Below, in pieces: positions 11,854-23,390 of a stretch of DNA of 64,000 nucleotides. This stretch comes from Areca catechu. Taxonomy: Eukaryota > Streptophyta > Magnoliopsida > Arecales > Arecaceae. Under the pieces are notes generated by a model, which was given only the letters and a program-made list of their open reading frames with translations, was not told the origin of the DNA and searched no databases. Numbering within the stretch: position 1 is the first letter of the stretch; each line of letters opens with the position of its first letter. Location of the stretch: contig CM038050.1 of NCBI GenBank assembly GCA_021397845.1, positions 12,776,471 to 12,840,470 on the forward strand. Direction: 5' to 3'. The translations under genes were made by a program, and so were the position numbers.

Positions 11854-11869
11854 TGGCATCAGAGCTAGG
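11854..11869 (+). promoter_or_regulatory. Primer binding site, initiator tRNA-Met type
   Basis: TGGCATCAGAGCTAGG starts two bases after the 5' LTR. It differs by one base from the usual plant TGGTATCAGAGC sequence that pairs with the 3' end of initiator tRNA-Met. Confidence 0.9.
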
Positions 11870-13682
11870 TTCTTCGTAGTATTATAATGCTAGCATGCTT
11901 TAACATCATAGTTTATTTTTAAAGTACTTGGACTGAGTACTTCACCATGGTTGTCCAGTCACAGGAGAGAAGTAGGGCTACAATACACTCTCTTTCTATT
12001 CATGGGATCTCCTAGGCATGTAGGAGTGCCGCTTGTGATTGACTCATGAAGAAGAAAAATAAAAGAAAATGTAGATTAAGATATTTTAATCTAATATTAT
12101 AATCATAAAATAAATTTAGATGAGATCTAAGATTTTGTTTTGATCTGTTTTGATTAAAAGTTTTAAAAAAACTTTGGATTTGAAATCATTATTTTTGCCT
12201 TGTGACAGGCCTTGAGTTGACCCAAGTGTCAACACTTGAGTCGACTCATGCATGCATACAGAAAATATGACTTTCTATTCACTATCTTAGGCCTTGAGTC
12301 GATACTTGAGTCAACTCATGAGTGCAAAGTGTCGACACTTGAGTCGACTAATGAGTGCATAATGTCGACACTTGACCTGAGAATGCAGAAAAATAGTAAA
12401 TTCAAATACCGATTCGTTGTAAAATATTTTACATTATAATTAAAATCATTAATTTATAAAGGCTATTGAACTTGATTGAGAATGAAGTTACCTTAAATGA
12501 CAAAGAACTCTAGGAACATGATTTAAAGATTTTAAGTCATTTCAATAAGTCTTAAGGGTCATGGGTTAGCTTCTATTAGGTCCTTATTGGGTTAGACCTA
12601 AGTTTAGATATATTGGACTATGTAGAGAACTAATCTAATCAAATATTGAGTTAGGATTTCTTCTCTATAGATCTCTCTAATAGTTAGATTGATTAGTCCA
12701 TAAATCTAAATGGATCTAATTTATGGCTCAATGGATAGCCCGAGTCTTTAGGCTAGTCTAATCGAGTCTGATAAATCAATTGGTGTCCAAGATAAGTTTG
12801 GTAATTTGATATTGGTTCTTTGGGGCTACCTCTTACCTGGCTAACTCGGTTGGTGTCTAAAGCAAGATGGTTAATGGCGGAACCCAATATATAATCTCTT
12901 ACCTGGCCAATGTGGTCGATCAGAATTGATTGGATATCTCACTAACTCGTGTTAACCTATGTCACCCAAGGTCAATCAGTCTTGATTGATTTATGGTGTC
13001 CATGGATCATTAGTTATGTGTAACCCTCCTTGATAATTGATATGGTCAGTGGGAGGTTGATCCATGTCTTCTCATCTCTTCTTCTGTCACATAAAATTAA
13101 ACCCTCTAAATTATTAGGTCCATAAAAAGATAAAGTTATAGGGATAACCGAGTCTTAGCCTCCCATTAAGTGGGATGGTAATGGGTCCAATAGTTGGGTG
13201 TTCATCGACAGATCCAAAGATCGGGTGTTTATCAGGCTATTGAAATTACTGTTCCTAATATGATGGCTCAGTGCGACTCTCTAACGATAGTCAGGTGGGC
13301 CGACCAAAGTTGGGCTTGACTATTCGTTAGTTAGAAGCATTAAATTTTGTCATGTTAATTGTTGGACCTAATCGGGACCTTCAATAGGAGGCCCAAAGGT
13401 CGATTGAAGTGCACCTTGGGGCAAAACCTAAATACTAGAAGTTACTTGGAGAAATAATCGGTTGAAGAACCTACCTTCATATACACATGGGTGAGCTGGC
13501 CAAAGTCGGGCTCATGTGTTGTCTATTGGGTTCTAGTACCCACTAAGGAATTAAAGTGATTCCTAGGATTTGGAGGTAGAGGCTACCAATCTAAACAAAA
13601 TAGTGGAAGGGCCTTTAGACTAAAGTTCATGTCTTTAGGTTAATAATTCATATACACTAATAAGTTTTAGTTTTCCTTTTAG
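11870..13682 (+). other. Untranslated leader of the copia element
   Basis: About 1.8 kb lie between the primer binding site and gag, longer than in many copia elements. It holds a short repeat cluster (12200-12385) and otherwise no open frame of note. The 12720-13640 part has several repeated phrases around GGCTAACTCGGTTGG and GTCTTGATTGAT, suggesting older internal duplications. Confidence 0.6.
12200..12385 (+). repeat. Cluster of GTCGAC-centred repeats
   Basis: Units built from CTTGAGTCGACTCATG and AAGTGTCGACACTTGA recur about five times over 180 bp. Both words are palindromic around GTCGAC or GAGTCGACTC. Related words occur in both LTRs (11077-11120 and 18628-18680). Confidence 0.8.
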
Positions 13683-14530
13683 ATGTCTTCCAACATGTTG
13701 CTCCGGTCTCTTCTCGATAACGAGAAGCTCAAGGGTCCCAACTTCAATAGCTGGTATTGAAGGCTTAGGATTATCCTAGAGCATGAACGGATCTTGTATG
13801 TGATATCGGATCTGGCACCTAAAACCCCTGCTCCCAATGGTCAGGATTCAGTCAGGGACACTTTCAGAAATGGCTCTCCGATAGGACCACTATCCGATGC
13901 ATTATGTTGGCAACGATGAACGACGAGTTCAATCATAAATTCGAAGAAGCCCAGCATGAGGAAATCCTTCAAAGGTTGAAGGAGTCCTTCGGCATACCAG
14001 ATGACGTTGAAAGATACAGGGTCTCCTGTGTTATCTACAACGTGCGGATGCATGATAGGGCTTCAGTCACTAATCATGTATTGTATATGATCAAGATGAT
14101 AAGCGCTTGGGCAAGCTCGGATGTCCCTTGCATGAACAGCTTGGGAAGATACGATTCTAAATTTCCTGCCCTTTCTTCTATCTAGACTTTCTCAATCATT
14201 TTAGAATGAATAAGCCTGCAGTAAACTACCACGGTTTGTTGAGTTTATTGCAGACTTGTAAGAAAGACCACCAACTGAACAAAGGGATGGTAAATCTAGT
14301 GGGAGGATCTTCGGCAAGGCATCATTCCTTCAAGAAAGAAAAAAAGAAGAATAAAGGAAAAAAGGTGCAAAATGCTTCTAGGCCTAGTCAGGCCAAGAGG
14401 GCGAAGGCTGATAAGAGCTAAGCGGAGTGCTTCTTCTGTAAGAAGCAGGGTCATTAGAAGAGAAATTATCCTCTTTATATTGCATCCCTTGACCTGAACA
14501 GGTCCAAGAAGAGAAAGCAGCAGGACGATG
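13683..14530 (+). pseudogene. copia gag polyprotein, broken
   Basis: The reading starts at ATG 13683 with Leu-Leu-Asp-Asn-Glu-Lys-Leu...Asn-Phe-Asn-Ser-Trp-Tyr, the usual N-terminus of plant copia gag (UBN2 type). A TGA stands where Trp is expected, and a frameshift follows near 13870. An open stretch (13904-14185) then covers the middle of gag. A basic Lys-rich segment (14330-14415) precedes a damaged CCHC knuckle near 14430-14470: the two leading Cys and the His remain, a TAG replaces the next residue and the last Cys reads as Tyr. Gag would package element RNA in cytoplasmic particles. Confidence 0.85.
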
Positions 14531-17500
14531 CTGGACAAGGTATTTATGATAACACCTTGTAGTTTTTCTATCTGCAATACTACTAACTGGGTATTGGATA
14601 CCGGAAGTCCAATTCAAATTTGCAATTCTTTCCAGGGACTTCAAGTTAGTAGAAGATTCGAGGATGGCGAGAGATTCTTGAACATGAGAAATGGAAGCCA
14701 AGTTCCAGTTCTGGCATTGAGAGTCCTCGAATTAGTTTTTGAGTCTTGTAAAATATTTTGAATGAGTGTCATTATTGTCCGTCTTTCATCTTGAATGTCA
14801 TTTCTATAGGACAATTGGCCATGTATGGTTATGAACTATCAATAAAGAATGACATTTGCAAAATCATTTGGAATGGTTCTGTTATTATAAATGGATATAT
14901 GAACAATGATATTTATGTACGATCGTGATCTATTAGTGTAGTGTACACGTCTAGCAAATATCCTAGGATAGATAATGTCAGCAATGCATACCTATGGCAT
15001 TGTAGGCTAGGTCATATTAACAAGAACATAATAAATAGGTTGAACAGCAAGGGTCTCCTCGAGATTAGTGAAAGTGGTTCACTACCAACCTGTGAGTCCT
15101 GTCTTCTTGGAAAGATGACAAAATCATCTTTTACTGGAAAAAGTAAATGAGCCAAAGAGATTCTAAGTTTGGTACATACTGATGTATGCAGATCCATGAA
15201 TATAGTGCCAGAGATGGGTACAGTTATTTCATTACATTTACAGATGACCTTTCGATGTATGGTTATGTCTTCTTGATGAGACATAAATCTGAATCGTTTG
15301 AAATATTCAAATGATATCGTAATGAAGTAGACAAATAAACTGGAAGGTATATCAAAACCCTTCGATCAGATCGAGACGGTGAATATCTTTTCGATGAGTT
15401 TTTGATATATCTTGAGGATAATGGGATTCTCTCTCAATGGACATCTCCAAGGACACCTCAGTTAAATGGAGTGTCTGAAAGGAGAAATCAAATCCTGTTA
15501 GATATGGTTCGGTCCATGATGGGCTTTGCTTCTCTATCGCTATCCCTTTGGAGATATGCTCTGGAATCAGCCTATTACCTTTTGAATAGGGATCCGAGTA
15601 AGTTCGTTAGCAAAATCCCATATGAGATATGGACTGGACGTAAGCCGACACTCTCACACCTTTGGATCTGGGGTTGCCCGGCTTATGTAAAACGTTTGAG
15701 AACGGATAAACTTGGACCTAGGTTTGACTGGTTCCTATTTGTTGGGTATCCAAAAGAGTCTAAGGGGTATTACTTCTACTTAGCTAAGGAACAAAAGCTG
15801 TTCGTCAGTCTTAGGGCTGTCTTTTTGGAAAGGAGTTCCTTGGTGAAGGAATTGTAGCCGCTAAGATTGAACTTAGTGAAGTTCAACAAGTAGAGGAACC
15901 GACACACTTAAGGGATAACATAGAACCATTTATGATTAATTCACACCCAAAGCCTCACAAGAACCATTAAGAAGATCCGGTAGTCTACCAAGTCGACCAG
16001 ACAGATACTACAATTTCTTGGTCCGAGACGGTGATCCCATTGAACTCGATGAGAACAATGAGGATTTAATCTCTTATATGGATGCAATGCAGATGTCCGA
16101 CTCTGAAAAATGGCTAGAAGCCATGAAATCCGAATAGAGTCCATGGAAATTAACAATGTATGGACATTGGTTGATCCACCTAAGGGGATAAAATCCATTG
16201 GGTGCAAATAGATTTTCAAAAAAAAAGGGATGCAGATGGGCGGTAGAGACATATAAAGCCCGTCTAGTTGCCAAAGGGTATCATCGATGTTATGGTATTG
16301 ACTATGACGAGATGATCTCTCCTATGGCAATGCTCAAATCCATTTAGATCATGCTTGCTTTAGCGACACACTTTGACTATGAAATCTGGCAAATGAATGT
16401 CCGAACAGCTTTCCTGAATGGTGAACTGGAAGAGGAAGTGTGTATGATACAACCTAAAGGGTTCACATCCACAGACGAGTCAAAGGTGTGCAAGCTTCAA
16501 AGGTCTATCTATGGTCTGAAACAATCATCACGGAGTTGGAACATGTGATTTGATAAGTGTATCAAGTCGTATGGCTTCGTTAGGAACGAAGAAGAACTTG
16601 TATTTACAAATGGGTTAATGGTTCTGTGATTATGTTCCTTGTATTGTATGTAGATGACATTCTCTTAATCGGGAATGACATTCCAGCACTACAAGGAATA
16701 AAGGTCTGGTTGTCATCTCAGTTCTCTGTGAAGGACTTGGGTGAAGCCTCTTACATACTGGGTATGAATATCTATAGAGATAGATCTAATAGGCTTCTGG
16801 GACTGTCCCAGTCTATGTACATCAGCACAGTGCTGAAGTAGTTCAGCATGAAAAATCTCAAAAAAGACTCTCCCAATAGGCACTAGAATTGCTCTCTCCA
16901 AAAGGAATTGTGCGACAACTCCTGAGGAGAGAGAGCATATGAGTAGAATCTCGTATGCTATGACAGTGGTTCTATCATGTATGCCATGACATGTACTAGA
17001 CCAGACGTGGCATACTTACTAGGCATAGTGACCAGATACTAATCTGACCTAGGTGAAGCTCATTAGAAAGTGGTAAAGTCCATCCTTAAGTATTTACAAA
17101 ATACTAGGGACCAATGGCTGATTTATGGAGAACCTGACTTAAACTTGTAGGGTATACTAACTCCAGTTTTCAGTCAGATAGGGATGATAGCAAGAGTGTG
17201 TCAGGATTTGTCTTTATCCTAAATGGAAGAGCGATTTGCTGGAAAAGTTTCAAGCAGCCTACTATGGCGGACTCAGTATGCGAAGCATAATATATTGCAG
17301 TATCGGATACAGCAAAGGAAGCAGTGTGGTTGTAAAAGTTCCTTGAAGAGCTGGGAGTGGCACCTTCCCTAGATGGTCCTATTCCGGTGTATTGTGACAG
17401 CACTGGAGCCATTGCTCAAGCCAAGGAGCCGAAGTCTCATCACCGCATAAAACACATTCTGTGGCGCTATCACCTTATATGAGAGATCATGGAACGATGT

Positions 17501-17593
17501 GACATTGACCTTCAAAAGATCGATGGAAAGGAGAACCTGACCGACCCCTTTACTAAAGCTGTCGAAGTTCAAGAGTTCGATAGTTATAAATGA
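14530..17593 (+). pseudogene. copia pol: protease, integrase, RT, RNase H (broken)
   Basis: Protease is marked by Leu-Asp-Thr-Gly-Ser at about 14592-14606. The gag-pre-integrase zinc region has His-Cys-Arg-Leu-Gly-His and Cys-Glu-Ser-Cys (14997-15110). Integrase core and C-terminal pieces run to 15857, the last 150 codons open from 15402, including Gln-Leu-Asn-Gly-Val-Ser-Glu-Arg. RT runs from about 16110 to 16840, with Trp-Gln-Met-Asn-Val-Arg-Thr-Ala-Phe-Leu-Asn-Gly near 16390 and Tyr-Val-Asp-Asp at 16647-16658. RNase H (17150-17570) retains Ala-Asp-Ser-Val-Cys-Glu-Ala and Tyr-Cys-Asp-Ser. More than a dozen stops and frameshifts make it inactive. Several stops replace conserved Trp or Gln codons by a single transition. 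Confidence 0.9.
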
Positions 17594-17630
17594 AAAATGG
17601 AAATAAGATTCTATACTGATTGGCTTTAGT

Positions 17631-17642
17631 CCAAGTGGGAGT
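17631..17642 (+). promoter_or_regulatory. Polypurine tract of the copia element
   Basis: CCAAGTGGGAGT abuts the 3' LTR. This is the standard position and sequence type for plus-strand priming in plant copia elements. Confidence 0.8.
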
Positions 17643-19415
17643 TGTTGGAAATTGTTCCAAAGCCAATCGTCTAAACTGTAGACGGTTGTGCTATTTTATA
17701 ATTGTATATGAATTTCTTAATGAATAAAGTTATTCTTTTAGCTGTTCATCACATATGCATTTTTCTAAAAAGAACTTTGTGATGGAGTCCTTAGAACTAT
17801 ATTATATTTGATATAGAAAGGATATATCGAGTAGTTCTTAAACTGGTTCACAACCAAATGATACATTGTTATAGGACGGCGATGTATCAAGTGTAGGTTG
17901 TTGTATGTCACATTTATTGGTTGTCCTCCTAACCAAGGAGTGTAGAGATACTGATGTGACATACAGGTGAAATGTATGGCATCTCACTGAACGTGACCAA
18001 CTGCGAAGCTCCCTTTTGCCAAAGGGTTGCTCGCGAAGGGATATGGGTATATGTGTCCCTTAGATCTAAGGTTACCATGGTAGCTTGCAAGCAACTCACT
18101 GTATTTTGGTATCGGACTACCTGGATTTCTAATCCAATGATGAAAGGCTTCTAGGTACAGTCAAGTACTCGTGGAACGATGGTGGATCAAGATGGGATTA
18201 ACCCCTCCAAATGGTTGGAGTGAATGACTCGCTATGTCTTAATTTAGCAAAACCTTGGCCAGGATGGTTCTTGTGAGGAGTCACAGAACTTGTTAGGTTG
18301 AGACACACTCTGGATGTACCAGGTTGGGGTTGGCACTCAAACTCTAGGACATCCTGAGCATTTTGAGGTCAAATGGATGAATTATGTGGTAACTATATGC
18401 CAGAGGTTCTAGAAAGTTGCTCTGCAATCTTTGACCTATCCGGACGTCGGGTATCATTGCTAGATGATGACTTGACTGGTACTGGAAGTATTCCAGTGCT
18501 ACTGGCTTAGTGTTTGAACTTAAGATGTCACACACCATAGGGATTTCTATCTGATCTAAAGGCTGATCGATGATTGAGAATTGCTTGCCGTCACTGGAGG
18601 TTAATATGATTGACCATGTTCTAAGTGTCCAAGTGTCGACACTTGGAAAGTTGACACTAGGAAGTGTCGACACTTGGCTGTGACGTGCAAAAATTATGGG
18701 AAGAATTTTGGAAAGTTTTGACTTCAATTCGAATTTCAAATTTTGGCTGGTTTTGGCTCCAAGCTTTCATGGAATGATGGTCATTCTTGCCTTATGAGCT
18801 TAGAGCCATTTAGTATGTCCCTTGACCTTCTCCCCCAATCACTCCTCCTTCCTCTTTCTCCCTCTCTTGGCTGCCTCTATAAATAAAGATTGTTTAAGGG
18901 CTGCTAGTAAAAAAAAAGGGGTTTTCTTAAAATGAGATTGCTAAAATTCTGAGAGGGAAAATAAAAGGGGCTTGGAGGACTAGGATTTTGGGTACGTGAC
19001 TACCTAGCACTCAAGCTAGGTCTTGGAAAGCGAGCTAGTTAGGAAGGGTTCCACCTCTCCTCCTTGTCTTCCAAGAAGAAGTAGATCGGCCTCAAGGATC
19101 CCAAGGAGCTAGCACTCTAAGGGAGTTGATCAGAATCGAGCCCTGGTGTGAACTTCCCGTAGAGACCAGACACATATGTGGCTCGAGGGCTTTTCATAAC
19201 CTCCTCCTAAAGGTATGACGGTAAGGTATCCTTATGCCTTTTTGTTCTTTTCCTGCTTTTGATGTCTTTTGCATGCTACATTATCATACTTGTTTCTGTT
19301 GCAAGCAGATTGGTAGATCGTTTTGATCGATATACTAAGCCTTCTGCTGTGCTTATTTTAAATTATTTTAAAATACATTTTTCCTACCATGCATGCTCGT
19401 TTTGCTTTCCCTTCA
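17643..19415 (+). repeat. 3' LTR of the copia element
   Basis: It starts TGTTGGAAATTG and ends CCCTTCA, colinear with the 5' LTR over its whole length. The TATA box is at 18878-18886. Differences from the 5' LTR are mostly transitions plus a few small indels. Confidence 0.92.
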
Positions 19416-20360
19416 GCTCGGTGGTGGGAGAGGGGGAACCGGTGGAAGAGGAAATCGGGGGAAGCTTGGTAGTGGGAGAGGGGAAATCGACCGGGAGAGG
19501 AACCAAGAGAGAAAGTAGGAGATTCGATAGGGAGAACTGTCGATCAAGCAAGGGGATGGTGGTGTAGGCACGCCAAACAGAGTATGGGGAAATCGATGGA
19601 AGGGGATACCTGGGGGAACCAGCGGGAAGGGGAGGTGCCGCGAGGGGCAAAATCTTTTGATTGATCATGCACCCGAAGGAATTTTGGGATGGATTATTAG
19701 CGATGGCAAGAAATGCTATCATTAATACTCATCAGAATTGCATTAATTTTAGTATGAACATTAACAACATCAATTTATCGTGCTAATAATTCCAACATCA
19801 TCACTAAAATATTTTTTAAAAAAAATTCAAATTTTTAGTGATAGTAAAGATTACCGTCGTTGATAATGATTGGTAATACCGATGATTATTAGCAATGGCA
19901 AGTTGCCATGCTAATAACTCTAAAAGCCATCGCTAAAATGTTTTTCTTAGAATGTTTTTTAAGAAAAATTAGAAGTATTTTTTAAAAAAATATTAGCAAA
20001 AGAAGATAATGCTATCGCTAATAATCGTCGGTAATATCATAAATTAATATTATATTAGTGATGACAGTTTTTTGTTGCTAATAATCATGAAAGTCGTTGC
20101 TAAAATTTTTTTCTAGAAAAAAATATTTTTTAAAAAAATTAAAATTATTAGCAATGACTAGTGTCATTACTAATAGTCATGATTCTGTTACTAATATTAT
20201 TAATGATAAATTTTTTTCTATCATTTATTTTAATTATTAAAATTATTATTAATGATGATTGATTAGTCATCGTTAAAAATTATCGTTAGTCGTCAAAGTT
20301 TTTATGATTAAATAAAAATTTTATAAAAAAACCTTCCATTATTAAAATCTGTGTCACTAA
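19416..20360. mobile_element. Right half of the DNA element interrupted by copia
   Basis: A purine-rich start (19416-19640) is followed by a series of hairpin-forming words such as TTAGCGATGGC, TTAGCAATGGCAAGTTGCCA and GCTAATAATCGTCGGTAATA spread over 19680-20300. Such subterminal repeats are typical of plant DNA transposons. There is no coding potential, so a non-autonomous element is likely. The outer end near 20360 is uncertain. Confidence 0.5.
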
Positions 20361-20675
20361 TAATGGCCTCATGCAATACATAATATGGTTTTTCCGTTTT
20401 CCTAATGGTTCTTGGAATGCTACATGATAATTTAATAATTATAAAGTAAAAAGTTTGAATGGCCCATTATCAATGAATTTTAATGACGATGAGCAACACC
20501 CCAATTCAAATATCCAAACTGATATAGTACTACTAATTTAGATAAATATAATATTTATATAATTCAGCAAGATAATATTTGTAAGTATAAATTATACTTA
20601 TATCTGTCACATAAGAATCGGAAAGAATCGTGGCTTTTCTTATAATTCTGACAGGATTAGAGCATGGTGTGGAGA
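20361..20675. other. AT-rich intergenic DNA
   Basis: No feature was recognised between the DNA-element half and the foldback element. Confidence 0.4.
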
Positions 20676-22562
20676 TTTTCTTTAAAATAATATATTTTTA
20701 AAAAATATTTGGTAATATATTTATCGAACTAAATATCGTAATGACACGGAGCCAGGTAGGATGAAATCATGGATAGCAAAGACAATTTCAGTTTTGACAA
20801 GGACGATGTTAGCTCAGCTTTTTTTTTCAAATGTTTAACTAATAAATTTTAATTTAAGGTTAATTAATAAGTAAAAAATAATATAATTTAAAATTTTATA
20901 TGTCATAAATATTACTATATGAAATATAATACGTTGCTTTTTGAGTTTATTAATTAATTATATTATTTTAAAATAATTAATATATATTGTTATATTAATA
21001 ATGTTATATCGTTCTGAGTTTGAGCACGTTTCACATCTCTATGTACCATGCCCATCATCTATGATCTGCCCTTGCAAGCCCTGTATCATGCTGTGGCACG
21101 ATAAGTGACCGGTCATCCTATCCCATGCCAACGTGCAACCGGTGCCCTTCGGTATACCGTGCTTTGCTCCATGCCCGCACGCCCGTCGCCTCACATTCGA
21201 AAATGCCATATCTCGCTCCGCTCGTGGCTCATGCCCGATCATGCTGTGGTCGATGGTGCCCGCATGCATGGAATGCATGTCTCGATCGCCATGACATGCT
21301 TCGACACCAAACACGTACATCGGCCACCCTGACATCTAATGTAGTAAATATTATTAATATTTTATATATTAATAATTGTTTATTATTATAGTTAAAGAGA
21401 TGGAAAAGGATGGAAAACGTTTTTTAGATTAATTATTAATATATTTTTTATCCAATAAATTATCTAGACTTAACTGATATTGTATTATAATATCTAATAA
21501 TAATATATTCTATATTGTTTACAAATAATATCATTTAATATTAATTTATTAATTTGTAATGTAGACTAAATATTATTTAATTATTACTTTATTATTCCTA
21601 TCATTATAATACAAATATATAATACATTATTTTTAATTTTTTTAATTTTTATAAATATATTTTATATTAATCATACAACATATATTTATAAAATTCATAA
21701 TCTATATTTTGTAAAAAGAATTTTAAATCTATATACTGAGTTTTTGATAATAATTTAATAATTATTGAATAACATATTTTAATGTAGTAAAAATGTCAGG
21801 ACGGTCAATGCATGTATCTGGTGCCGAAGCATGTCATGATGGTCGAGACATGCATTCCACATGTGCGGGCACCATCGGCCATAGCACGATCGAGCACGGG
21901 CACGAGCGGCAGCGAGGAATTGCATTTTCGAATGCGAGACGACGGGCATGTGGGCACGGGACAAGGCACGGTCTACCGAAGGGTGCCGGTTGTGCGTTGG
22001 TGCAGGGTAGGATGACCGGTTGCTTATCATGCCAGAGCATGACACGGGACTCGCGAGGGCGCGGAGGCATACCACGGGTGATGGGCATGGTACGTGGAGA
22101 CGCGTGGCGCGCCCAGATTCGGAAACGATATATCATAACATATATATTAAATTATTTCCATTAATATAATTAATTAATAAACTCAAAAATTAACGTATTT
22201 AATTTTATATACTAGTAATTTTAATATAATATATAATTTCAAATTATATTAATTTTATTTATTAATTAATAATATATATTTAATTTTAAATGAGAGTAAA
22301 AAATTATTGAGATGAAATCGTCTTTGACAAAGATGATTTTAGCTGATTTCAACTTGAAATTAACTTTAGCAAAGATAATTTTATTGAATTTGAAATCGTC
22401 TTTGTCAAAGATGATTTTCCAGTTAAATCGTCTTTATCAAGGATGATTACAGGCCGACATGCCTGTCATGTTAGATCAAAACATCTAATTTGATAAATAT
22501 ATTATCAAATACCTAATTTAGTAAATACATATTAAATTTTATTATTTTAAAAAAAAATCTTA
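20676..22562. mobile_element. Foldback-type element with about 700-bp inverted arms
   Basis: The left arm (about 20676-21340) and right arm (about 21776-22562) are reverse complements. The best-preserved part is a GC-rich core (21030-21335 against 21790-22110), with small differences and indels. Outer parts contain AAATCGTCTTTGTCAAAGATGATTT-like words, and the termini share GATTTT(C/T)TTTAAAATAATA. The loop (21341-21775) is AT-rich and non-coding. Open frames in the arms, such as 21793-22164, overlap on both strands and have no domain, so they are structural by-products. Shared sequence with 27292-27960 and 45462-46235 makes this one family. Confidence 0.75.
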
Positions 22563-22970
22563 TGGTACGGATCGATGAAGTTGCCGTGGTACGGTATAGT
22601 TGAAGCAAATGTCAGAAATGGGGGATCTTCCGCGCAGATCTGTTGCAGTATAGCTTGTGTTCTAAACAAAGAGCTGCTACAGTATAGCAGTGCTGGATCC
22701 ACAATGTCTTGGACCCCATCGACGTCTCGCTTCACGTCAACGCTTTCCACTTCTTTTAGGGGATCGCTACATTGTAGATAGACGATTTCTTATATAGCAT
22801 GCTAGATTATGAGTTATCCAATAGCGGTAACCACTATCCTTCACGTCACGCTGAGGACAACATCATCAAAGAGTAGCAGAGCCCAGCCCAAAATAGTTTG
22901 GGCATATGGCCATCATTTTTAATTTTTTTACAGCAAAGTTAGACGTTTTTGTTGGCATCCTTACCTCCCT
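22563..22970. other. Intergenic DNA, nothing assigned
   Basis: Moderate GC with two copies of a GCTACAGTATAGC-like word and two ACGTCA words (near 22735 and 22848). No gene or element was recognised. Confidence 0.4.
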
Positions 22971-22971
22971 T

Positions 22972-22974
<3 letters not shown>

Positions 22975-23042
<68 letters not shown>
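22975..23042 (+). repeat. (ATC)n microsatellite followed by a 44-base A run
   Basis: About eight ATC triplets run straight into an uninterrupted A44 tract (22999-23042). This may be the tail of a retroposed sequence or a simple microsatellite. Confidence 0.9.
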
Positions 23043-23044
<2 letters not shown>

Positions 23045-23390
23045 GAAAGTCCCTCGGCTTAGTCCATCACATGGAGAGCTTCCTCTGGATGAACATTACC
23101 CCAAACACGCAGCAACCAAGAAATTAACGCTGTACTTTTTTTTTTTTTTTTTTTGATAAAACAAAGTGTGTGTGTGTTGGGGGGGCGGGGAGGGAAGGGG
23201 TGGCCATCCCCAGACGGTCCCCCAATTCCAGCCAGGGAATATTCGACACACGGCACATATTAATGTTCGATATACTCCTTGTCAGGAAGTAGTATCCTCT
23301 ATGCTTCTTTCCTTTTATAATAACCCTATTATCATGAATAATCTTTAAAATTCCATAATCAGCTCTTCACGTGTAATTATTTGAATCTAA
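23043..23390. other. Segment between A-rich and T-rich tracts, unidentified
   Basis: A T tract of about 20 bases (near 23137-23156) is followed by (GT)n and a G-rich run to about 23200. No coding similarity was seen. The two homopolymer tracts in opposite sense at 22999 and 23137 could mark retroposed junctions. Confidence 0.35.

Larger units (their letters stand above)
10096..19415 (+). mobile_element. Full-length Ty1/copia LTR retrotransposon (non-functional)
   Basis: The structure is complete: 5' LTR (10096-11852), initiator-Met-type primer binding site, a long leader, gag (from 13683), protease, integrase, RT and RNase H in copia order, polypurine tract and 3' LTR (17643-19415). The integrase-before-RT order defines Ty1/copia. 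Flanking pentamers GCTTA and GCTCG agree at 3 of 5 positions, so any target duplication is degraded. Many stops interrupt gag and pol. The first 370 bp of the two LTRs differ at roughly 8% of positions by eye, so the insertion is not recent. Confidence 0.92.

Noticed and set aside
18344..18739. 131-codon minus-strand frame in the copia 3' LTR
   Set aside because: It lies antisense within U3 and is not preserved in the 5' LTR.
21793..22164. 123-codon frame in the right arm of the foldback element
   Set aside because: Both strands of both arms are open because the arm is GC-rich and inverted; no domain.
22999..23042. A44 tract as proof of a LINE insertion
   Set aside because: No RT or target duplication was found, and it directly extends an ATC microsatellite.
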